A stretch of DNA of 64,000 nt, from assembly GCA_028690665.1 (NCBI GenBank), contig JAQVAV010000008.1:49273-113272 (forward strand), given 5' to 3'. Under the pieces are notes generated by a model that was not told the DNA's origin, ran no database searches, and was given only the letters and a program-made list of their open reading frames with translations. The first letter of the stretch is position 1; the number at the start of each line of letters is the position of its first letter. The position numbers and the translations under genes are program-made. Positions 32,409-39,522 of the stretch are shown here, one piece after another. Source of the DNA: Paludibacter sp. GTDB lineage: Bacteria > Bacteroidota > Bacteroidia > Bacteroidales > Paludibacteraceae.

Positions 32409-33677
32409 ATGCGAAAATTCTCAGCAATACCATTATATGTCAAAATTCTGATCGGAATGCTGCTTGGCATTATCGTCGGGTACGGATTTCTGTTTGCAGG
32501 CTATCCCGCCTTTGTTGTTTCCTGGATAAAACCATGGGGAACTATTTTTATTAAACTTTTAAAACTGGTTGCTGTTCCTCTTGTTTTTGTTTCTCTGATA
32601 AAAGGAGTTACCGGAATGAGAGACATAAAAAAACTTTCAGGAACAGGAATCAAAACTTTCACCACGTATATCATTACAACTTCAATCGCTGTTTTGTTCG
32701 GGTTATTTATGGCAAATATCATTCAACCGGGGAAATACTTTCCGCACGAAAAGGCCGAAATATATAAAAATCAGGCCATTGCTAATATTGGTTCCAAGAT
32801 GGATTCGGCAGAGAAAATAAAGAACACTGGTTTTATGGATTATGTAACCGACATTATCCCTGATAATATCGTTGCTGCCGGAAGTGACAACACTAAAATG
32901 TTACAGATTATTTTTGTTACTTTACTGTTTGGTGTAGCTTTGGTATTGGTTGGCGATGAAAAAACAGCACCTTTGCTCAAGGTAATTGATGCTACAGATC
33001 TTGCTATTCTGAAAGTAGTTGACCTGATTATGCAATTTGCACCCTGGGGAGTTCTGGCTCTTATGGCCGGATTGGTAGCCGATTTTGGTGGAGACGGCGA
33101 TATGTTTGCCGCGTTGGGAATATATGCAGTAACCGTAATTTTGGCTTTGCTTATTCTGGCTTATGTGTTTTATCCCATATTTATAAAATTATTTACCAAA
33201 AGGAGTATAAAAGAATATTTGAAAGCAGTTTTTCCAATTCAGTTATTAGCCTTTTCAACCAGTTCGAGTGCAGCAACTTTACCGTTTACCATGGAACAAT
33301 CGGAAAAAAAGTTAGGCATAAAACCGGAAATTTCATCTTTCGTTTTTCCGCTGGGAGCAACCATTAATATGGATGGAACCAGTTGCTATCAGGCAATAGC
33401 TATTCTTTTTATTGCGCAGATTTTTGGCATAGATTTGACTGTTTCGCAAATGCTGACGGTAGTCGCACTTACTGTGCTGGCTTCCATTGGCACACCGGGA
33501 ATACCGGGCGGAAGTGTGGTAATGACGGTAATGGTGTTGTCGACAATAGGAGTACCGGTTGAAGGTTTGGCACTTATCCTTGGCATCGATCGCCCCTTAG
33601 ACATGTTAAGAACAGTGGTAAACGTTACCGGAGATACTTTTGTGGCAAGCTTAATAAACGGAAAAGTAAAAAACTAA
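32409..33677 (+). CDS. Dicarboxylate/amino acid:cation symporter (DAACS/GltP-DctA family)
   Basis: A 422-residue membrane protein from the ATG at 32409 (a TTG three codons upstream is less likely). The two re-entrant hairpins are visible: HP1 with LLAFSTSSSAATLPFTMEQSEK (Ser-rich motif) and TM7 with PLGATINMDGTSCYQA (NMDGT Na+/substrate motif), then HP2 with ASIGTPGIPGGSVVMTVMV and TM8 with ILGIDRPLDMLRTVVNVTGD. These are the complete signatures of the glutamate/aspartate/C4-dicarboxylate symporters. The HP2 sequence GIPGGS fits amino-acid or dicarboxylate carriers; substrate not determined. Its stop overlaps the convergent aroK stop by a few bases. Confidence 0.93.
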   Translation: MRKFSAIPLYVKILIGMLLGIIVGYGFLFAGYPAFVVSWIKPWGTIFIKLLKLVAVPLVFVSLIKGVTGMRDIKKLSGTGIKTFTTYIITTSIAVLFGLFMANIIQPGKYFPHEKAEIYKNQAIANIGSKMDSAEKIKNTGFMDYVTDIIPDNIVAAGSDNTKMLQIIFVTLLFGVALVLVGDEKTAPLLKVIDATDLAILKVVDLIMQFAPWGVLALMAGLVADFGGDGDMFAALGIYAVTVILALLILAYVFYPIFIKLFTKRSIKEYLKAVFPIQLLAFSTSSSAATLPFTMEQSEKKLGIKPEISSFVFPLGATINMDGTSCYQAIAILFIAQIFGIDLTVSQMLTVVALTVLASIGTPGIPGGSVVMTVMVLSTIGVPVEGLALILGIDRPLDMLRTVVNVTGDTFVASLINGKVKN

Positions 33678-34186
33678 ACCGACGCAACCAGTTTATCCAA
33701 ACTGCTGATTATTTCTTCATCATCGCCACTTAATTGCATTTGGGCTTTAGCGTAAAACGGGGCGCGAACTTCCATCGCTTTTTCTATAAATTCACGCAAC
33801 CCTTTGCCTTTCAAGGCATCAATCAACGGCCGTTTTCCAGGGCGCGACTTCAAAAGTCTTTCTGTCAACTGATCAATCGTAAGATTAAGATAAATAGTCA
33901 GTCCGTGAGCATTCATATATTCCATATTATTGAAATAACACGGAGCTCCACCTCCTGTAGAAATAACCGATTTTTCGAACTCGGCCACTTCATGCAAACA
34001 CTCCCGCTCAATCTCGCGAAACTGCTCCTGTCCCATTTCTGCAAATATCTGCGAAACAGTTTTGTGATATTTTGCTTCGATATGAGCGTCCATATCAACA
34101 AAAGTGAACCCGAGTTTTTCTGCCAGCAATTTCCCCATTGATGTTTTGCCGGAGCCCATATATCCTATCAAAAATATTCTTTTCAT
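33674..34186 (-). CDS. aroK: Shikimate kinase
   Basis: A 170-residue P-loop kinase. Walker A is GYMGSGKT at residues 8-15; FVDMDAHIEAK holds the shikimate-binding Asp; FREIERECL and VISTGGGAPC are the remaining shikimate-binding segments; RPGKRPLI is the lid Arg region. It phosphorylates shikimate at O3 in aromatic amino acid synthesis. Its 3' end overlaps that of the convergent symporter by 4 bp, so no terminator can separate them. Confidence 0.95.
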   Translation of the reverse strand: MKRIFLIGYMGSGKTSMGKLLAEKLGFTFVDMDAHIEAKYHKTVSQIFAEMGQEQFREIERECLHEVAEFEKSVISTGGGAPCYFNNMEYMNAHGLTIYLNLTIDQLTERLLKSRPGKRPLIDALKGKGLREFIEKAMEVRAPFYAKAQMQLSGDDEEIISSLDKLVASV

Positions 34187-34294
34187 CTCTTCGCTTTTAC
34201 AAGCGCAAAGTTAATCAAAAAGCAGGAAATTTTCTCTAACTCAATTTTCGTTATAGTTCCGCAACTATAAAACATATAACTTATTAAATATATA

Positions 34295-34337
34295 AAAATG
34301 CCCGAAATAGTATTACTAAATCGGGCATAAATTTTAT
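34295..34337 (-). terminator. Terminator of the DUF4870 gene
   Basis: ATGCCCGA at 34298-34305 pairs with TCGGGCAT at 34321-34328, with A/T-rich flanks on both sides that extend the stem and give T runs. It begins about 20 bp after the DUF4870 gene stop. Confidence 0.8.
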
Positions 34338-34347
34338 TAGATACTCA

Positions 34348-34824
34348 TTATTTTACAAATTCAATAGTCATCGGATATTTCCAATATTGCCCCGAAGCTG
34401 CACGTACAGCAGCAATGATAATATAAACCAGCATCAAAATTCCGAGAACTATAAGAATTGGAATTCCTACAACTAAAAGCACAAGTAATCCGGCAACAAT
34501 GGTATAAATAAGATAACTAATCGTAAAATTAACAATATTTTTACCATGTTTATCAACATTAGGATTATTCTCCTTATTAAGTATCCACATAAGTATAGGA
34601 AGGACATAACCCAGTAAAGGCAATACCCAGCCGGCTAACTGAGACAGATGCATAAGCATGATATAATTATTTTCTTCAAGTCCCCATAGCGGTTTTTGAC
34701 CTACGGCAGATGATTTTGGTTCATCTTCACCCATCAGTTTAGCTTTTTCCCGCTGATATTCTTCTTCTGTAATATCACCTTTTTCTCTCATTTCGAGAAG
34801 CAATTTAAGTTTGTCGTAATCCAT
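34348..34824 (-). CDS. Membrane protein with SHOCT-like N terminus and DUF4870 domain
   Basis: A 158-residue protein. Residues about 5-32 (LKLLLEMREKGDITEEEYQREKAKLM) form a SHOCT-like short helical module. From about 50 the DUF4870 domain follows: NYIMLMHLSQLAGWVLPLLGYVLPILMWILNKENNPNVDKHGKNIVNF, then two more hydrophobic helices. DUF4870 proteins are small inner-membrane proteins of unknown function; SHOCT modules are often attached to membrane-linked proteins. Monocistronic. Confidence 0.85.
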   Translation of the reverse strand: MDYDKLKLLLEMREKGDITEEEYQREKAKLMGEDEPKSSAVGQKPLWGLEENNYIMLMHLSQLAGWVLPLLGYVLPILMWILNKENNPNVDKHGKNIVNFTISYLIYTIVAGLLVLLVVGIPILIVLGILMLVYIIIAAVRAASGQYWKYPMTIEFVK

Positions 34825-35049
34825 AAATTCACATTTTTATATTATGCTTAAGCTTTCATTAATACTACCAGTATTTTAATAATATTAACAGCAATTTTAT
34901 GCAAAACTATTAATTATTTTACATTTTACATCATCATATAGTAAAATTTTATCCCAAATCAACAAGAAAGACTTTCCACAGAAATTCATATTATTAAAAG
35001 CATGTTGTAAAACATATCATTTCATCACTGACAATGAAATAAATATTTC

Positions 35050-35089
35050 TATTTTTGCCTACAGAATTAAGTGTACCTAAAACACTTAA
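35050..35089 (+). promoter_or_regulatory. Promoter and operator of the arabinose operon
   Basis: TATTTTTG at 35050-35057 matches TAnnTTTG. Ten bases downstream is an inverted repeat TTAAGTGT (35067-35074), 7-nt spacer, ACACTTAA (35082-35089), placed over the expected transcription start. That placement fits a repressor, and Bacteroides arabinose genes are known to be controlled by AraR, a Nudix-type regulator; assignment of this site to AraR is inference. No regulator gene lies nearby. The rest of the 317-bp gap 34825-35141 shows no gene. Confidence 0.65.
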
Positions 35090-35141
35090 ATATAATTCAT
35101 TATAAATCAGACTAAAAATAACTAAAATTCAAAATAAAATT

Positions 35142-35828
35142 ATGCTGGAAGCATTAAAAGAAAAGGTATTTCAGGCTAATCTGGATTTGGTAAAACACGG
35201 GTTGGTAATTTTTACTTGGGGAAATGTAAGCGCCATTGACCGAGAAAGCGGATTGGTGGTTATCAAACCTTCCGGTGTTTCGTATGACGATATGCGTGCC
35301 GAACACATGGTTGTAGTTGATTTGGATGGCAAAATAGTGGAAGGCAGTCTGAAACCATCTTCCGACACCGCAACTCACGTTGTTTTGTATAAAGCATTTC
35401 CTGAAATCGGAGGAGTAGTGCATACTCATTCAACTTATGCAACTGCTTGGGCTCAGGCGGGCTGTGACATTCCGAACATAGGAACCACACACGCCGATTA
35501 TTTTTCGCAAGCCATTCCTTGTACCCGCATGATGACACAGGCCGAGGTGGAAGGCGCTTATGAATTAGAAACCGGGAATGTAATTGTGGAACGTTTCGAA
35601 GAAATTAATCCTGTACATGTTCCGGGAGTTCTTGTTCAAAATCATGGTCCTTTTTCGTGGGGAAAAGATGCGCACGATGCGGTTCATAATGCGGTAGTTA
35701 TGGAGCAATGTGCTAAAATGGCATTCATAGCTTATCAGGTGAACCCGCAATTAAAAATGAACCCCTATCTGATTACCAAACATTTTATGCGTAAGCACGG
35801 CCCGAACGCATATTATGGACAGGAATAA
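35142..35828 (+). CDS. araD: L-ribulose-5-phosphate 4-epimerase
   Basis: A 228-residue class II aldolase/adducin-fold enzyme. [26 protein letters not shown] at about residues 23-48 is the phosphate-binding start, [18 protein letters not shown] at about 91-108 supplies two zinc-binding His, and [19 protein letters not shown] at about 162-180 supplies the third. It converts L-ribulose 5-phosphate to D-xylulose 5-phosphate, the final step of arabinose breakdown. First gene of araD-araA-araB. Confidence 0.96.
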   Translation: MLEALKEKVFQANLDLVKHGLVIFTWGNVSAIDRESGLVVIKPSGVSYDDMRAEHMVVVDLDGKIVEGSLKPSSDTATHVVLYKAFPEIGGVVHTHSTYATAWAQAGCDIPNIGTTHADYFSQAIPCTRMMTQAEVEGAYELETGNVIVERFEEINPVHVPGVLVQNHGPFSWGKDAHDAVHNAVVMEQCAKMAFIAYQVNPQLKMNPYLITKHFMRKHGPNAYYGQE

Positions 35829-35930
35829 AACAACCCCTAACCCCTAGGGAAATTTAAATAAAAATAAATAATTTAATAAAAACGCACTCTCCGGCTCTCC
35901 TTTATGGGCTGGGGGTAAAATAAAATCATT
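35829..35930. repeat. araD-araA spacer with C-rich/G-rich repeat remnant
   Basis: The spacer has ACCCCTAACCCCTAGGG near its start and CTCTCCGGCTCTCC followed by GGGCTGGGGGT near its end. The C-rich and G-rich halves are partly complementary and stand out from the AT-rich DNA around them. This resembles the short palindromic intergenic repeats scattered in Bacteroidota genomes. It might form an mRNA structure between the two genes. Confidence 0.4.
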
Positions 35931-37439
35931 ATGGAATTCAAATTTGATAATTACGAAGTCTGGTTTATTACCGGAGCTCAACTTCTTTATGGAGGCGATG
36001 CAGTTGTGGCTGTAGATGCTCATTCCAATGAAATGGTTAAAGGTCTGAACGATTCAGGTAATCTTCCTGTAAAAGTTGTTTATAAAGGAACAGCCAACTC
36101 TTCTGCCGAAATTTCCGAAATTATGCGTGCAGCTAACGGCGACCCTAAATGTATCGGTATGATTACCTGGATGCATACTTTTTCTCCGGCCAAAATGTGG
36201 ATTCACGGATTAATGGATTTCAAAAAACCGTTGCTCCACTTACATACCCAGTACAATGAAAAGATTCCATGGAGTGATATTGACATGGACTTTATGAACC
36301 TGAACCAGTCGGCTCACGGCGATCGTGAATTCGGCCATATCACCAGTCGTTTACGCAAACCACGCAAAGTGGTTGTGGGTTACTGGAAGGACAAATCGAC
36401 TCAGGAAAAAATTTCAACATGGATGCGCGTTTGTACCGGTTGGGCTGATGCTCAGGATATGCTGATTATCCGTTTCGGTGACAACATGAATAATGTGGCC
36501 GTAACTGATGGCGATAAAGTGGAAGCTGAAATTCGTTTGGGTTATCATGTTGACAATGCACCTATTGCAACGCTTGTTCCTTATGTAAATGCTGTTACCG
36601 AAGCTGAAATTGATGCGTTGGTTGCTGAATACGAAAAAGTCTACGATTTTGCTGCCGACTGTAAAAAAGGCGCTAAAAAACATCAGTTTGTACGCGATGC
36701 TGCGGCTCAGGAGATCGGACTTCGCCGTTTCTTGGAAGATAAAGGCGCCAAAGGTTTCACAACAAGCTTTAACGAGCTCGAAGGCATGAAGCAGTTGATG
36801 GGCTTTGCGTCTCAGCGTTTAATGACCGAAGGTTACGGCTTCGGAGCCGAAGGCGACTGGAAGACGGCTGCTCTTGTTCGTACCATGTGGGTAATGGGGC
36901 AGGGACTTCCCGGCGGGCAGTCATTCCTCGAAGATTACACATTGAATTTTGATGGTGAAAACAGCTCTATTCTTCAGGCACACATGCTGGAAATCAATCC
37001 GGATATTACCGGAGTAAAACCACGTGTAGAAGTTCATTTCTTAGGTATCGGCGATTCTAAAACATGTGCACGCCTTGTATTTCAGGCACATTCCGGCAAG
37101 GGTATTGCTACCACAATTGTGGATATGGGCAATCGGTTCCGCATGGTTGTAAACGAAGTGGAAGTCATTGATCCTCAACCACTACCAAAACTTCCTGTGG
37201 CCTGTGCTTTATGGAAACCAATGCCGAATTTCGAAATCGGTGCCGGAGCATGGATTCTTGCCGGTGGAACTCACCACTCAAGTTTCTCTTTTGCCGTAAC
37301 TACCGAAATGATGGAAGATTATGCCGAAATTGCCGATATCGAAATGTTGATTATCGACAAAGATACCAACATCCGTCAGTTCAAACAGAATTTGAGAAAC
37401 AATGAAGTTTATTATATGCTAAATAAAGCATTGAGATAA
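35931..37439 (+). CDS. araA: L-arabinose isomerase
   Basis: A 502-residue isomerase. The N terminus EVWFITGAQLLYGGDAV, the WMHTFSPAKMWI segment at about residues 82-93 and the C-terminal region with the Mn2+-binding Glu/His set (GYGFGAEGDWKTAALVRTMW, HMLEINPDITG, and GGTHHSSFSFAV) are all characteristic. It converts L-arabinose to L-ribulose, the first step of the pathway. Length is normal for the family (about 500). Confidence 0.97.
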   Translation: MEFKFDNYEVWFITGAQLLYGGDAVVAVDAHSNEMVKGLNDSGNLPVKVVYKGTANSSAEISEIMRAANGDPKCIGMITWMHTFSPAKMWIHGLMDFKKPLLHLHTQYNEKIPWSDIDMDFMNLNQSAHGDREFGHITSRLRKPRKVVVGYWKDKSTQEKISTWMRVCTGWADAQDMLIIRFGDNMNNVAVTDGDKVEAEIRLGYHVDNAPIATLVPYVNAVTEAEIDALVAEYEKVYDFAADCKKGAKKHQFVRDAAAQEIGLRRFLEDKGAKGFTTSFNELEGMKQLMGFASQRLMTEGYGFGAEGDWKTAALVRTMWVMGQGLPGGQSFLEDYTLNFDGENSSILQAHMLEINPDITGVKPRVEVHFLGIGDSKTCARLVFQAHSGKGIATTIVDMGNRFRMVVNEVEVIDPQPLPKLPVACALWKPMPNFEIGAGAWILAGGTHHSSFSFAVTTEMMEDYAEIADIEMLIIDKDTNIRQFKQNLRNNEVYYMLNKALR

Positions 37440-37453
37440 TTTATTAATGTGCC

Positions 37454-37508
37454 AATGTGCTAATGTGCCAATCATTGGCATATTGACATATTGGCTGATT
37501 AGCACATT
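37454..37508. repeat. Nested palindromic repeat before araB
   Basis: AATGTGCTAAT at 37454-37464 is the reverse complement of ATTAGCACATT at 37498-37508, an 11-bp stem. Inside it GCCAAT (37467-37472) pairs with ATTGGC (37490-37495). The unit ATGTGCCA/ATGTGCTA is repeated, a type of short intergenic repeat found in several Bacteroidota. The stem ends 7 bp before the araB start and may affect its translation. Confidence 0.7.
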
Positions 37509-37515
37509 AAAAAGA

Positions 37516-39186
37516 ATGAAATACGTTATTGGATTAGACTACGGTAGCGACTCGGCGCGTGCCGTTGTAGTGAATGCCGAAACAGGCGAAGAAATGGCTT
37601 CGTCGGTAAAATACTATCCTCGTTGGATGGAAGGAAAATATTGTGTCCCGACGGGCAATCAGTATCGTCAGCATCCTCAGGATTATATTGATGTTTTGGA
37701 ATACACGGTAAACGATGCCTTGAGTAAATGCCCTGCCGGAACAGCTGAAAATGTAGTAGGTATCGCTTTTGACACAACCGGAAGCACACCTGCTTTTACA
37801 GATAAAAACGGAGTTCCTTTGGCTATGCTGCCGGAGTTTGCCGAAAATCCGAATGCAATGTTCGTGTTGTGGAAAGATCATACAGGTATTAAAGAAGCCC
37901 ATGAAATAAACGAACTTTCAGCTAAATGGAGCACTGATTACACATCTTATGAAGGGGGAATTTATTCTTCGGAATGGTTTTGGGCTAAAGCATTGCACGT
38001 TTTGCGTGTCGATGCAAAAGTACGAGAAGCCGCATATTCCATAGTAGAACACTGCGACTGGATGCCGGCATTGATTACCGGCACCGAAAAACCTGAAAAT
38101 ATGTATCGCAGCCGTTGTGCATCAGGCCACAAAGCCATGTGGCTCGAACAGTGGGGAGGGCTTCCTTCTGAAGAATTTCTGGTTGCTCTTGATCCTGTCT
38201 TGGCCGGATTCCGCGAAAGACTTTATACGGAAACTTGTTCGAGCGATACCAAAGTCGGTTATCTGACTGAAGAATGGGCAAAACGGCTTGGATTAACCAC
38301 CAAAGTGGCTGTTGCCGTCGGTGCTTTCGATGCTCATACCGGTGCTGTTGGTGCAGAAGTAAAACCGGGGGCATTGGTACGCATTATCGGAACTTCAACC
38401 TGCGACATCATGGTATCGAGCTACGAAGAAATGGGAGATAAACTTATTCCGGGTATTTGCGGACAGGTTGACGGTTCTGTTATTCCGGGAATGATCGGAC
38501 TTGAGGCCGGACAATCGGGATTCGGCGATATATATGCGTGGTTTAAACGTGTTGTAGCATGGCCGATTGAAAATATTCTGGCGAAAACTACTATAGTCGA
38601 TGAAGCTACCAAACAAAAGCTGATTGACGAAATATTGGATAAAATCATTCCGGCTTTGTCGGAAGAAGCCGCTAAAGTTCCTGTTTCGGAATCAACCATT
38701 TTGGCAACCGACTGGATGAACGGCCGTCGTACGCCGGATGCGAACCAAATGGTAAAAGGAACTATTACCGGATTAAATCTGGGAAGTTCTGCTCCGCTTA
38801 TTTTTCGTGCCTTAGTTGAAGCAACGGCTTACGGCTCCAAAGCTATCGTTGATCGCTTCATCGAGAACGGTGTCGAAATTAATGAAATTATCGGTATCGG
38901 AGGCATTTCGCTCAAATCGCCATTCGTTATGCAAACATTGGCTGATGTACTGAATATGCCGATTAAAGTAGCTAAAGCCGAACAGGCTTGCGCTTTCGGT
39001 ACAGCTATGTTTGCTGCCGTCGCCGCAGGCGTTTATACCAAAGTGCAGGATGCGCAGGCTAAAATGGGGCTTGGTTTTGCCAAAGAATTTTATCCGAATA
39101 TCGAAAATCATAAAATCTATGCCGAACTTTATAAAAACTATCAGGCGATAGGTAAATTTACCGAAAAAGAACTCTTTAACAAATAA
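37516..39186 (+). CDS. araB: Ribulokinase
   Basis: A 556-residue FGGY kinase started at the ATG at 37516 (MKYVIGLDYGSDSARAVVVNA, the phosphate 1 motif). The frame is open for 23 more codons upstream, but that stretch is the repeat sequence. Further signatures are VGIAFDTTGSTP, GAFDAHTGAVGA, RIIGTSTCDIM and EINEIIGIGGISLKSPFVMQTLADVLNMPI. It phosphorylates L-ribulose to L-ribulose 5-phosphate, between AraA and AraD. Ends in a strong terminator. Confidence 0.96.
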   Translation: MKYVIGLDYGSDSARAVVVNAETGEEMASSVKYYPRWMEGKYCVPTGNQYRQHPQDYIDVLEYTVNDALSKCPAGTAENVVGIAFDTTGSTPAFTDKNGVPLAMLPEFAENPNAMFVLWKDHTGIKEAHEINELSAKWSTDYTSYEGGIYSSEWFWAKALHVLRVDAKVREAAYSIVEHCDWMPALITGTEKPENMYRSRCASGHKAMWLEQWGGLPSEEFLVALDPVLAGFRERLYTETCSSDTKVGYLTEEWAKRLGLTTKVAVAVGAFDAHTGAVGAEVKPGALVRIIGTSTCDIMVSSYEEMGDKLIPGICGQVDGSVIPGMIGLEAGQSGFGDIYAWFKRVVAWPIENILAKTTIVDEATKQKLIDEILDKIIPALSEEAAKVPVSESTILATDWMNGRRTPDANQMVKGTITGLNLGSSAPLIFRALVEATAYGSKAIVDRFIENGVEINEIIGIGGISLKSPFVMQTLADVLNMPIKVAKAEQACAFGTAMFAAVAAGVYTKVQDAQAKMGLGFAKEFYPNIENHKIYAELYKNYQAIGKFTEKELFNK

Positions 39187-39222
39187 TTTAAATCAGTATA
39201 TTTTTTATCTGATTTACTTTTT

Positions 39223-39262
39223 ATCGGTTAGTAAAATCCGTTTTACTAACCGATGTTTTTTA
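39223..39262 (+). terminator. Intrinsic terminator of the arabinose operon
   Basis: A perfect 14-bp stem, ATCGGTTAGTAAAA at 39223-39236 with its complement at 39241-39254, 4-nt loop, then a T run. It is 37 bp after the araB stop. Confidence 0.95.
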
Positions 39263-39301
39263 TACACCTACACATCTTCAAAAAATTTTACTTCAACTCA
39301 G

Positions 39302-39336
39302 ATATTGAGTAAAAATGTTTACATTTTACTCAATAT
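39302..39336. promoter_or_regulatory. Long AT-rich inverted repeat upstream of the GH92 operon
   Basis: ATATTGAGTAAAA then ATGT at 39302-39318 pairs, with one bulged A, with ACAT then TTTACTCAATAT at 39321-39336. There is no T run, and the arabinose operon already has a terminator 40 bp earlier, so an operator or a structured site is more likely than a second terminator. Confidence 0.5.
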
Positions 39337-39414
39337 TATCCTTCCTTGCACAAAAATGAAATACTTTGTCACAAAAGTACAATAAATCGAATTAGAACTC
39401 CTGTCATTTTATAT

Positions 39415-39442
39415 TATGTTTGTAAATAACATATTACAAACA
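39415..39442 (+). promoter_or_regulatory. Promoter box inside an inverted repeat, GH92 operon
   Basis: TATGTTTG at 39415-39422 matches TAnnTTTG and is the left part of an inverted repeat TGTTTGTAA (39417-39425), 8-bp spacer, TTACAAACA (39434-39442). A regulator bound here would cover the -7 box and start site, so repression of the operon is the simplest reading. Confidence 0.55.
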
Positions 39443-39522
39443 TTATTCTGTCGAAAAACATTCACAGCGATAAATTTAATGTAATTTATTTTAGCTTTCA
39501 GCTTAAGTTTTTTCACACATTT

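Noticed and set aside
37447..37515. Upstream extension of araB by 23 codons
   Set aside because: The stretch is made of the ATGTGCCA-type repeat and does not match ribulokinases; the conserved start is at 37516.
39302..39336. Second terminator of the arabinose operon
   Set aside because: A strong terminator already lies at 39223-39262, and this repeat has no T run.
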